Source: Lepas anatifera | Taxonomy: Eukaryota; Arthropoda; Thecostraca; Lepadidae | Length of the DNA: 64,000 nucleotides | Direction of reading: 5' to 3' | NCBI GenBank assembly: GCA_034440635.1 | Contig: JAOTON010000043.1 | Span: 496,001 to 560,000 of the forward strand | In this document: in pieces, positions 59,501-64,000 of the stretch | Numbering within the stretch: position 1 is the stretch's first letter | How the letters are laid out: each line of letters starts with the position of its first letter | Notes under the pieces: model-generated | What the model was told of the DNA's origin: nothing | The model's database searches: none | The model's input: only the letters and a program-made list of their open reading frames with translations | Program-made: the position numbers and the translations under genes

Positions 59501-60409
59501 TGGTCCTCCTCTTCATCCGACCCCACCTCTCCATTGCTGACGCTGCCCTCGCCTCCGCCGCTGCCCGTCTCGCCGCGGCCGGCGGCCATCGAGGCCGCGC
59601 TGGCCCCTGTCGCAGTGTTCCTCCGCCGCGACAGCTGCGTCCCGCTGCCGCGCCGCCGTCGACAGGCTGGCCAGCAGGCTCTGACAGTCGTAGTGCACCA
59701 GCGCGCGTCGTCGCCGACGCTCCTCCATCCGCGTCTCGCCGTCCAGCGAGTCCGACGACCGACTGGTCTCCGGCTCTCCGCTACTGTTGCGGTCCTTGGT
59801 CCAGTCTTTGGCGGCACCACCGCCTCCGCCGCCGCCGCCGCGGAGTTTACGGAAGAGCGACGTTTCCGGGGTGGGTTTGTTTGAGCCGTTTCGGCTCCCT
59901 CGTCGGTCGCGGTCCCAGAGTCGCTGCAGTCGCGATTTTATCCGCGGGCTGGCGCCGGAGGCACCCGCGCCGCCGCCCGAGTCTAAACTCCGGAAGTCAG
60001 TCAGAGCTGCCAGCACCGCGGGGTCGCTGCTGGCCGCGATCACGTCGATGGATCCATGCGAACCGAACTCGCGGCGGAGTGCACTCGAAGACGGCTCGTG
60101 TTCCAGTTCCAGTGATGAGTTGCTCCTGTACAGAGCGCCTGCGCCGGCCTGCGGTGCAGCCGAACCGCCTCCGTTCTCGCTCGCCCTCAGACTTCTTGGG
60201 CCTCCGTGCTGCGCCAGCACCCGCTCACGGTGGCGTGGGTAGAGCCTCTCGTTGTAGCTTGACCTCATGTGAGGCGCCCCGAAGGCGGAGGTCGAGCCGT
60301 TGGCGTACGCCTGTCTGCGCGTGTGCGAGAGCGTGCGCTCACGACCGGCCGGCGCACGCGCAGTCACGGCCGACGGCATAGCCGGAGGGGGCATCACGAC
60401 ACCGTCCAT
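5353..60409 (-). CDS. SIPA1L: SIPA1L/SPAR-family Rap GTPase-activating protein, six coding exons, 3' part outside window
   Basis: The spliced product of six exons (60409-59468, 54561-54290, 40330-40176, 21881-21754, 9706-9625, 5509-5353) reads colinearly with animal SIPA1L1/2/3. Family landmarks seen in order are [11 protein letters not shown] (about residues 95-105), an SPRIK..LWDRDR block (154-168), HYDCQSLL (239-246), RRNTATGAS (262-270), [27 protein letters not shown] (from 314), [40 protein letters not shown] (to 456), MKLDEQ and [20 protein letters not shown] (from 527). All introns are GT-AG with phases 2,1,0,2,0,1. Vertebrate relatives are about 1,800 residues; they stimulate GTP hydrolysis on Rap1/Rap2 and act at the actin cortex and postsynaptic sites. 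The window holds the N-terminal third and the start of the RapGAP domain; the catalytic Asn region, PDZ and C-terminal coiled coil are not here. Exon 1 needs a one-base frame correction near 59629. Confidence 0.93.
5510..9624 (-). other. SIPA1L intron 5
   Basis: This is a 4115-base GT-AG intron between exons 5 and 6. It contains a GGTATTGG-type simple repeat (about 6490-6550), and fragments of a 'GGATCC-end' MITE family at about 8030-8070 and 8270-8290. Nothing coding was recognised. Confidence 0.8.
6484..6552 (+). repeat. GGTATTGG-type simple repeat
   Basis: GGTATT, GGTGGTTCT and GGTATTGG words recur over about 70 bases. There is no coding support. Confidence 0.7.
9625..9706 (-). CDS. SIPA1L: SIPA1L coding exon 5
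   Basis: This 82-base exon has acceptor GTTTCAG|C at 9706 and donor AAG|GTAATC at 9625. One base completes the Cys codon begun in exon 4, then 27 codons read [20 protein letters not shown] and on to FNRYK. They match [21 protein letters not shown] and the following QQK of SIPA1L proteins. The first 26 bases of the exon, together with the acceptor, are repeated in seven further 59-60 bp units upstream, so the true junction had to be chosen as the only copy contiguous with the LMKLDEQ codons. Confidence 0.92.
9681..10153 (-). repeat. Tandem array of eight 59-60 bp units spanning the exon 5 splice junction
   Basis: There are eight units: 9681-9739, 9740-9798, 9799-9858 (60 bp), 9859-9917, 9918-9976, 9977-10035, 10036-10094 and 10095-10153. 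They differ at only a few positions. On the minus strand each unit carries a pyrimidine tract, a TTTCAG or GTGTCAG acceptor, and the first 26 coding bases of exon 5 up to GAACCTC. Only the lowest-coordinate unit is joined to the rest of exon 5. There are no spacers between units, so this is a minisatellite, not a CRISPR array. Confidence 0.97.
12583..12669 (+). terminator. Overlapping inverted repeats resembling a bacterial terminator/attenuator
   Basis: AAGCAAAACAGCC-TTAC-GGCTGTTTTGCTT (12590-12619) is a perfect 13-bp hairpin followed by a T-rich run. The upstream AAACCCCAAGCAA (12583-12595) can instead pair perfectly with TTGCTTGGGGTTT (12657-12669). The two pairings exclude each other because they share AAGCAA. 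The structure is directly visible. Function is inferred from shape only and is out of place in an animal intron. Confidence 0.4.
12684..12842 (+). CDS. Small ORF (52 codons) of bacterial appearance, unknown function
   Basis: The ATG at 12684 is preceded by GGTGAGG five bases upstream, which looks like a ribosome-binding site. The frame runs 52 codons to a TAG. The product is hydrophilic ([17 protein letters not shown] at the start, [10 protein letters not shown] at the end), without motifs I recognise. It directly follows the terminator-like hairpins. It could be a fragment of bacterial DNA (transfer, or contamination joined in assembly) or chance. I do not assign a function. Confidence 0.25.
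   Translation: MTHTKHDLANRGRRGNKSDTRFFAIPKGRAERSSNDFEYPTSLHDIVKTING
13249..13298 (+). repeat. Tandem duplication, 2 x 25 bp
   Basis: AATGTTTTAGTGATTGATTC plus AGTTT is repeated exactly, followed by partial echoes (AATCTTTTAG, AATGTTTTAG) up to about 13325. Confidence 0.9.
14391..14844. mobile_element. TTAA-flanked MITE, 454 bp
   Basis: The left end TTAAAGGGAATGTGGCACCT and the right end are a perfect 20-base inverted repeat including the TTAA target site. TTAA specificity points to a piggyBac-like transposase. The interior includes a TGACGTCA palindrome at 14631-14638. It shares both end regions with the longer element at 56735-58961. Confidence 0.9.
16757..16884. repeat. GAGTCGACTC-rich degenerate repeat
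   Basis: Many overlapping ACTCAA, GAGTCGACTC and GACTCGG words occur, giving local dyad symmetry (for example GAGTCGACTCA at 16831-16841). This is low-complexity sequence with no coding content. Confidence 0.7.
19225..19279 (-). mobile_element. 55-bp SINE-tail insertion with 14-bp target duplication
   Basis: The insert carries GGTTTTAGGGCGCTGCAGCT and then CTACGGCCATATAGCG, which resembles base for base the GGTTTAACGACGCACC...CATACGGCG domain of the full SINE. It is flanked by the perfect 14-bp repeat TGAACATCCACCTC at 19211-19224 and 19280-19293. A GT run occupies the tail position. The GCGCT/AGCGC pair preserves a 5-bp stem although its bases differ from those of the SINE at 47.8 kb. Confidence 0.65.
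20930..21085. mobile_element. MITE remnant sharing its core with 41594-41752
   Basis: The left CAGTGGCGGGATCAGGAC faces the right CCTTGAATCCACTG. The interior contains CCGGCTATGCAGTTACTATA and then GGCATTCTGACAT, nearly the same as in the 41.6-kb copy. I found no exact target duplication. Confidence 0.55.
21754..21881 (-). CDS. SIPA1L: SIPA1L coding exon 4
   Basis: This 128-base exon has acceptor CTCCTCAG|C at 21881 and donor ATG|GTAGGT at 21754. The phase 0 reading gives [16 protein letters not shown], then [20 protein letters not shown] and two bases (TG) of a Cys codon. It matches the SIPA1L segment in which a GxVLED-like strand is followed by RGLPLKEVLEHVVPEL in vertebrates. The open reading in another frame here (Ala/Gly/Arg-rich) is a shadow. 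Intron sequence directly upstream contains repeated copies of the pyrimidine tract and acceptor (21882-22040). Confidence 0.9.
21882..22040 (-). repeat. Degenerate repeats of the exon 4 acceptor region
   Basis: On the minus strand the motif CTGACCGCCCCTCT-(C/A)TCC(T)TCAG occurs directly at the exon 4 acceptor and again 41 bases upstream (AG at 21924-21923). Weaker relatives are 95 bases upstream (21978-21977) and 148 bases upstream (22031-22030). The flanking CAGCCGACTGACC segment is shared by the first two. Confidence 0.75.
23140..23336. mobile_element. MITE remnant (right end CTTGATCCGCCTATG)
   Basis: Only the right terminus, preceded by a G-rich interior and CCTTTCCCTCCCC, is recognisable by comparison with the 53.7-kb copy. 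The left limit is uncertain. Confidence 0.4.
28769..28820 (+). repeat. CGTCACG-AAATA short tandem repeat
   Basis: CGTCACGAAATA-type 12-base units occur about four times, each holding a GTCACG/CGTGAC word. Confidence 0.8.
30646..30779 (+). repeat. Minisatellite, five 27-bp units (one of 26)
   Basis: Units resemble AACAGCACCGAGAACGCTGT plus CGGTCTC. The 26-bp second unit breaks any nine-residue peptide repeat, so the open frames here are not considered genes. Confidence 0.92.
33472..34121. mobile_element. Nested TTAA-flanked element (650 bp) inside the hAT element
   Basis: TTAA at 33472-33475 and 34118-34121 borders inverted ends of the form CCCTTGCCC...GGGCGAAGG. A related inner copy, CCTTCGCCC followed by a G-run and ctaaaaagaccccc, faces its inverse near the right end. 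TTAA duplication is typical of piggyBac-like elements. No ORF is present. It carries clustered AGGTCA half-sites. Confidence 0.65.
33619..33656 (+). promoter_or_regulatory. Four AGGTCA half-sites (spacing 6, 4, 4)
   Basis: Exact AGGTCA hexamers start at 33619, 33631, 33641 and 33651. The last two gaps of four bases make DR4-like nuclear-receptor elements. A second cluster in the other orientation (TGACCT at 33963, 33968 and 33978, AGGTCA at 33942) lies near the other end of the nested element. Binding is unproven. Confidence 0.35.
35000..38070. repeat. Degenerate GC-rich satellite, unit about 20-26 bp
   Basis: The stretch is built of drifting copies of a unit like GGGGGCCCCTGAGACCAAGCTCG. 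It is more divergent on the left (GACTCTCGGGG... forms) and more uniform at 36.9-38.05 kb. Minus-strand open frames such as 36779-37102 and 37084-37491 are repeat artefacts. It lies entirely within the hAT element. Confidence 0.9.
35946..35984 (-). mobile_element. 39-bp SINE-tail insertion with 13-bp target duplication
   Basis: The insert contains CACCAACTGCCAAGGTCATA, the same core motif as the complete SINE at 47766-47946. It is bordered by the direct repeat CGAATATAGGGGT at 35933-35945 and 35985-35997. It is read as a severely 5'-truncated retroposed copy of the SINE 3' end. Confidence 0.65.
38784..39022. mobile_element. MITE with CATAGGCGGATCC end
   Basis: The left CATAGGCGGATCCAAGCC faces the right GCCTGGATACGCCTCTG. 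The interior is G-rich. This end type recurs several times in the window (23.3, 41.6, 50.0 and 53.7 kb). No clear target duplication was found. Confidence 0.55.
39600..39664. repeat. GCN/CAG-rich low-complexity tract
   Basis: GCAGCGGCGCCGGCGGCAGC is followed by repeated GCAGCTGCAG words. It would give poly-Ala in one plus frame. It lies in intron 3 and is not considered coding. Confidence 0.7.
40176..40330 (-). CDS. SIPA1L: SIPA1L coding exon 3
   Basis: This 155-base exon has acceptor TTGCAG|AG at 40330 and donor GAG|GTAAGA at 40176. Two bases complete the Glu codon begun in exon 2, followed by 51 codons (residues 406-456). It carries HENWVGTDE and [10 protein letters not shown], the most conserved stretch of the pre-catalytic region of SIPA1L/RapGAP proteins, then a variable Pro/Arg/Gly insert, then [10 protein letters not shown], which fits the family's YRII-RTSEL strand. 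The exon ends in phase 0, exactly where exon 4 resumes with Leu-Pro-Thr-Val-Arg. Confidence 0.93.
41594..41752. mobile_element. MITE with GGCGGATCCAGG-type ends
   Basis: The left CAATGGCGGATCCAGGACC and the right GTATCCGCCCCTAG are imperfect inverted repeats. The core CCGGCTATGCATTTACTATA is shared with the 20.9-kb remnant. The target duplication is not clear. Confidence 0.6.
42913..42962. repeat. Perfect 50-bp palindrome (24-bp arms, 2-base centre)
   Basis: The arm GATATTTTATGCGAAGGAAT plus GCAG (42913-42936) is followed by CT and then by its exact reverse complement (42939-42962). It could extrude as a cruciform or fold as a hairpin RNA. No mobile-element ends or gene were recognised around it. 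Confidence 0.97.
46839..47089. mobile_element. hAT-type MITE, 251 bp, 8-bp target duplication
   Basis: The terminal inverted repeats CAGGGGCGTAGCCA and, inward from the right, CAGGGGCGTAGCCA are exact. The flanks ATTCTGAC at 46831-46838 and 47090-47097 are a perfect 8-bp duplication. It contains no ORF of its own. Its ends are close to those of the 5.1-kb hAT element at 33016-38130, so both probably used the same transposase. Confidence 0.92.
47766..47946 (-). mobile_element. tRNA-derived SINE, full length, 13-bp target duplication
   Basis: On the minus strand it begins GGGATGAGGTGGCTTAGTGG and has Pol III box A (TGGCTTAGTGG) and box B (GGTTCAAATCC). The tRNA-like head has a CTTCTAA anticodon loop resembling tRNA-Arg(TCT). 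A central/3' domain follows, containing a GACGC/GCGTC stem, then an AAT-rich tail. The perfect direct repeat TTGTTTCTCTGTA at 47753-47765 and 47947-47959 is the target-site duplication. The identical repeats suggest a fairly young insertion. Confidence 0.92.
49957..50226. mobile_element. MITE with CATAGGCAGATCC end
   Basis: The left CATAGGCAGATCCAAGAGG faces the right GATCTTGAATCTGCC. It is a relative of the 38.8-kb and 53.7-kb copies. The ends have decayed and no target duplication is evident. Confidence 0.5.
51684..51914 (+). repeat. Minisatellite, ten 21-bp units
   Basis: The unit GCCCGTCAACCAGCCCCGAAG occurs ten times with small changes. A 16-base spacer follows unit six and one unit has 22 bases. 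Because 21 is a multiple of three, long frames stay open on both strands (51337-51987 plus, 51476-52234 plus, 51393-51797 minus), giving [14 protein letters not shown] or TGLRGWL peptides. Confidence 0.95.
53671..53909. mobile_element. MITE with GGATCCGCCTATG end
   Basis: The left ATTGGCGGAGCCAGGATTTG faces the right CCCTGGATCCGCCTATG as imperfect inverted repeats. It is about 240 bp long and noncoding. Confidence 0.55.
54290..54561 (-). CDS. SIPA1L: SIPA1L coding exon 2
   Basis: This 272-base exon has acceptor CAG|C at 54561 and donor AAAG|GTAGGT at 54290. Its first base completes a Ser codon split after exon 1 (phase 2), and its last G starts a Glu codon (phase 1). The 90 whole codons open with [14 protein letters not shown], a hallmark of SIPA1L proteins, and close with [11 protein letters not shown], which matches the family's YYRKFFY motif. 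The middle is Gly/Pro/Arg-rich and diverged, but it keeps a SVLE motif found in relatives. The exon sits in the conserved module N-terminal to the RapGAP catalytic domain. Confidence 0.93.
55164..55215 (+). mobile_element. End fragment of the TTAA MITE family
   Basis: The sequence AAAAGGGAATGTGGCACCTT is followed by GGTCGAATC, and then TGTGGCACCTTGGTCGAA is repeated. Only the terminal piece is present and the TTAA is not kept. Confidence 0.6.
56735..58961. mobile_element. TTAA-flanked non-autonomous element, 2227 bp, long form of the 454-bp MITE
   Basis: The ends TTAAAGGGGAATGTGGCACC and, from the right, TTAAAAGGAAATGCGGCACC match the 14.4-kb MITE. Homology extends about 200 bases inward on the left and 250 on the right. 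The roughly 1.8-kb middle is absent from the short copy, is AT-rich, has no transposase frame, and includes a 2 x 48 bp duplication at 57353-57448. TGACGTCA palindromes occur near both ends (56907-56914 and 58764-58771). Confidence 0.85.
57353..57448 (+). repeat. Tandem duplication, 2 x 48 bp
   Basis: Units 57353-57400 and 57401-57448 differ at one position. The unit is AT-rich and lies inside the 2.2-kb TTAA element. Confidence 0.95.
59468..60409 (-). CDS. SIPA1L: SIPA1L coding exon 1 (start codon exon), with apparent +1 frameshift
   Basis: The ATG at 60409-60407 has G at -3 and G at +4. It opens 260 codons that end at Val260 (59632-59630). The frame then runs on into Arg-rich nonsense, while the frame beginning at 59628 resumes the family sequence with [10 protein letters not shown] and reaches the donor at 59467 (AG|GTGAGT). 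Skipping exactly one base (59629) aligns both halves to SIPA1L proteins without a gap, so the exon encodes 313 codons plus two bases. Visible features are a low-complexity Ser/Arg/Gly N-terminus, an eight-Gly tract at residues 191-198, an Arg run at 231-235 and an acidic EEED stretch before the donor. The region is probably largely disordered. The start could lie further upstream only if the in-frame TGA at 60439-60437 is not a stop. Confidence 0.88.
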
Positions 60410-60474
60410 TCCACTGGGCGTGAGGTCACCACCGGGTCACCGGGCGGATCGCGGTAGTTCTGACATCAGACAAT
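60410..60474 (-). other. 5' UTR part of SIPA1L exon 1 and probable upstream acceptor
   Basis: A pyrimidine-rich CTCTGTTTCAG|A junction at 60475/60474 on the minus strand is a good 3' splice site 65 bases before the ATG. This suggests that exon 1 begins here and is preceded by a noncoding exon outside what I can identify. It is inferred from splice-site shape only. Confidence 0.5.
60437..60466 (-). other. Nine-codon upstream ORF in frame with the SIPA1L start
   Basis: An ATG at 60466-60464 opens MSELPRSAR and stops at TGA (60439-60437, next base C). It is in the same frame as the main ATG, nine sense codons downstream of the stop. It may be a regulatory uORF. It could also be an N-terminal extension reached by stop-codon readthrough or hidden by a sequence error. 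Confidence 0.4.
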
Positions 60475-63400
60475 CTGAAACAGAGCAGAGACGTACTATT
60501 AGACGCTAGTAGGTCACAGAATAAAGTGTTTATTACGCATGTTGTTTTCTTCTTTCAACGTATTTGGTGACAGAAGGAAGAAATCTGGAGGATAAAATCT
60601 ACAGTGGTTATCATACGCTCACACTAGCATACCTACAAAAGAGTAGACAAGAAAAACGGTCCACCACAGCCTGACGAGCCTAGCTCATCAAAGCCACCAG
60701 CAGATAAAAGGTAAACGTACAAAGGAACGATCCATCATCACAACAATCACGACAGAATGAGCGTAGCTAACATCCTCTCATCACTGCACTTGGCTAACGA
60801 CCCACGATCTCAGTATATCCAGCACATAATCCGTGACTGGGCAGTTTATTCTGGAATGCTGCTATTCCCAACCGAGCCTCAGATCTGGCCCAATGACGTC
60901 AAGCGAACCAGGCCACCAATTACCGCAGTGATCGTACGGCACAGCCGTCCGAATCGGACCCGCCATCTCGCACGATAACATCCAGAGCCTTGCCGACTCG
61001 CGCCTGGCGCAGCGATCGCTCACAGCCGTGTTACAGGACCAGAAACACCGCTGAATCAAATCACACTCCGGTATGAGATTGTACATGATAAGAGGTGGGG
61101 AAATATTCAGTTGGCAAGTTTTCGAGAGTCAAATGTCAATATAAGATTCCTCTTCAGAAAAAACCGGGGTGTTTGACCACAGCTTGGGACGGTGTTCAAT
61201 GTTAAGTGGATGTGGGCATACTGTCAGTGGGTACCATGGGCCCGGCCAGTTCGCCCCGTCCGGCCTGGCTGATCAGTCACGGCTGTCAACAGTGGCAGAT
61301 AGAGGCTGTGCCCTGGGGCGAAGTCAGCTGTTTGCTCCCACAAGCCAGTTCATATGGGGGCGCCACTCCCTCTCGTTCTGCCGAAGCTGGCAACGCCAAA
61401 TCACACTTGGCTTTATCACACAATATTTATGTTCGCGGACGTGTACAAAATTGTATGAAAAACACTGAAATGCAAAACTTGATATATTTCGTCATTTTGA
61501 CACTAAGCTCAGACTATAAGTGTGTGAAACATCTGCACACCAGCAGTTTGTAACACCAGCAGAAGCCCAGCTGGGAAGCCAGCGCCACGCGGCGGCGTGT
61601 CAAGGGTAGGCAGAAGTCAGGGTTAACTCTCTCGTGACTTACGTCCGTCTGTGCGCGGGCCTGCTATCTCATTACCCACTCCACCACTGTCATCCTATCC
61701 CACCCCTCGCCGCAGCCGCCGCTTGCCGAGCAACAGGCAATTACACCCCGATTAGCATAAACACGCCAAGAATGGCGCCCGACGCCCAGCCTTGCGGGCT
61801 AAAGAAGGGAGAGAGGTATCGCTCGGAGCCAACGGGTGTAAAGAATGGGCCCATATGGCTAAGCTGGCGCCTCGATATTCATGATAATGACAAACGGGCG
61901 AGGAAACGGCCTACGATGCGTTAGGAGACGTGCACGGTGACAAATGTGCCCCGTCGCTATTTCCAGGAGTGATTCACCCCGGCAGGTGAGTCATCTTGAG
62001 TCATGGCCAGGATTAACGAGAAGAATGAGGGCCTTGAAATTGGGGCTGTTTGACAACCACGCCTCAGTCGCAACGCGTCTACAGTCATTTGTTATCGGCG
62101 TTAAGATCTGCTTGCACACAATGGATAAGGAGCGAACTGGGATACAGTGTGTAAGGAGCGAACTAGGATACAGTGTGTAAGCTTGAGGCTAACGCTGAAC
62201 TCATGACGCACACGTCCCGCCTGACCAAGCTGTCCGTTTTTCCTCCCCGGTCCTAATCAGTATGCAAAGTCCGCATCAGCACTAGAAACACAATTATGCG
62301 ATCTGCGATACAAGTGTATTCCGTCATTCTGAGATGACAGGTCTGACCGCGTTCCGATACTTGTCCGTCAACTCCCGGGAAAACGCCTCAAAACCTCCAA
62401 TGGCATCCCTCACACCGTACACTAGTTTGGAGCCTGTCACAAAGATAACGCAGACTTCGAGATGAGTTCGGCGGGAAGGTGGGAGACAACTGACAGATGA
62501 GAACGAAAAAAACCAACAGTATGAAAAGATTCGGCACACGGGGGTGCACCGTTTTCCGGTGGCTTTGATCATCGTCACGAAGACTGACTGGGCGGCTATT
62601 TCGATCGCGGCTATCAATATTTATGGTGGGGCTGGGGCTGGTCGGGCCAGACGACGGGGCACCTGGGTACAACTACGCACCGCCTCCGGCACGAGCGCGG
62701 GCGCCCAGTCGGCAGCAGCGGCAGAGCTGGCAGAGCTGTCAGAGCCAATCACCGTCGCAGACGGCTTACTGGTGCGTGCTCAGACAGACAGATATACGGT
62801 GGCAGATTACACAGACGTCTGTTCTTATCATTATTGAAAACACGGTTTTGACAAGAGGGTTCACGTTTCATGCTTCACTGGTAGTTCAAAGGGTGCTTGC
62901 TCAAAGCTCGAGCAACACGAGAAAGTAGGAGCCACTGTTGACGACGCTCAAGGCACCTTTACTTCAAGGTATCTTCATGAGAATCAAGGGCCCGAAGCAA
63001 ACAAAATATTTACGGTTTCAAAATACGTGAGAATTTGTAGACTAGTGTCTAATATATAGTCCCATAACTCACGGAATGCAAAACAAACAAAACTCCAAAA
63101 TAGTTAGGGAAATGTGCGTCAATTCTAAAATCTTCGGCTTTACTCTCACTCGAATAATGTAAGTATTTACTTAACTTTCAGGAGATATGTTACCTTTGAA
63201 ATGGATTTGAGGTGAGGTAGTGAGGAGATAGAATATACCAAAAAACGAATTGTTTAGAAAATCATATGTCCTAGAAGTCACGATTTACGGAGAACAAGAA
63301 AGAGTAAGATTAAAATCCGGGACCCCCATACCTTAAACCGGCCCCACTGGCATCCAAATAAGTTCAGTTCTGCTGGAGTACGGTTCTTATCTTAGAATGG

Positions 63401-64000
63401 TTCTGCATGAGCACGGTTCTCATCCCAGAATGGTTTTGCATGAGTACCGTTCTGATCTCACAATGGTTCTGTATAAGGGGTTTCATATCAGTATGGTTCT
63501 ATCGTAAGGTTCTCATCTTTCAATGGGTCTGCGTGAGTACGATTCTAATCTGAGCACGGTTCTGCGTGAATGCGGTTCTCATCTTAGATCAAGAGTAAGA
63601 TTAAAATCCGGGGCCCCCATACCTTAATCCGGCCCCACTGGCATCCAAATAAGTTCCGTTCCGCTGGAGTACGATTCTTATCTTAGAATGTGTCTGCATG
63701 AGTACGGCTCTCATCCCAGAATGGTTTTCCATGAGTACGGTTCTCATCTCACAATGGTTCAGCATAAGGGTTTTCATATGAGTATGGTTCTATCGTAAGG
63801 TTCTCATCTTTAAATGGTTCTGCGTGAGCACTGTTCTCATTGAGCACGGTTCTGCGTGAGCAGGGTTCTCATCTCAGAACGGTTCGGCGTGAGTACAGTT
63901 CTCATCTGAGCACGGTTCCGCGTGAGTACAGTTCTCATCTCAGAACAGTTCTGCGTGAGTACGGTTCTCATCTGAGCACGGTTCCGCGTGAGTACGGTTC
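60475..64000. other. Upstream region of SIPA1L, no gene recognised
   Basis: This stretch precedes the first coding exon. It should contain the first intron and perhaps a noncoding first exon, but I see no TATA box, CpG island or splice donor that I can defend. The last 700 bases are tandem repeats (see 63301-64000). Confidence 0.5.
63301..64000 (+). repeat. Higher-order tandem repeat, 291-bp period, running off the window
   Basis: AGAGTAAGATTAAAATCCGG starts at 63301 and again at 63592, and the following 280 bases correspond in both copies. Each large unit is itself made of roughly 30-36 bp subunits of the form GGTTCTGCGTGAGTACGGTT plus CTCATCT. The second copy passes into more uniform subunits that continue to the window end. 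Confidence 0.92.

Noticed and set aside
59428..60381. 317-codon plus-strand frame opposite SIPA1L exon 1
   Set aside because: It is the shadow of the GC-rich coding exon. The minus strand has family-level conservation, splice sites and correct phases.

Overview
The window is animal nuclear DNA with large introns, many decayed transposons and one recognisable protein-coding gene. That gene is a SIPA1L (SPAR)-family Rap GTPase-activating protein on the minus strand. I can place six coding exons with canonical splice sites: 59468-60409, 54290-54561, 40176-40330, 21754-21881, 9625-9706 and 5353-5509. They encode about 578 residues: the Ser/Arg/Gly-rich N-terminus, the conserved block before the catalytic region, and the first part of the RapGAP domain. 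The rest of the RapGAP domain, including the catalytic Asn, and the PDZ and C-terminal parts must lie beyond position 1. No 5' noncoding exon or promoter could be fixed, although an acceptor at about 60475 implies a noncoding exon upstream.

The organism is a bilaterian, perhaps an arthropod or crustacean. The basis is the gene family, introns of 4-18 kb, and a tRNA-headed SINE whose central motif resembles one I recall from arthropod genomes. The species call is weak.

Layout. 1-5352: partial intron. 5353-9706: exons 6 and 5, with a 59-bp tandem array of eight units (9681-10153) that repeats the intron/exon junction of exon 5. 9.7-21.75 kb: intron with a 454-bp TTAA-flanked MITE (14391-14844), a patch with bacterial-looking hairpins (12583-12842) and a 55-bp mini-SINE insertion (19225-19279). 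21754-22040: exon 4, again with repeated acceptor-like units upstream. 22-40 kb: intron dominated by a 5115-bp hAT-type element (33016-38130, perfect 8-bp target duplication) that contains a nested TTAA element, about 3 kb of degenerate GC-rich satellite and a 39-bp mini-SINE. 40-54 kb: exon 3, then an intron with a 50-bp palindrome, a 251-bp hAT MITE, a full SINE with a 13-bp target duplication and a 21-bp minisatellite. 54-60.5 kb: exons 2 and 1, separated by an intron holding a 2227-bp relative of the TTAA MITE. 60.5-64 kb: upstream DNA ending in a 291-bp higher-order repeat.

The most notable points are the two separate tandem duplications anchored on 3' splice sites of the same gene, an apparent one-base frameshift in exon 1, and the very short SINE-tail insertions with 13-14 bp target duplications.
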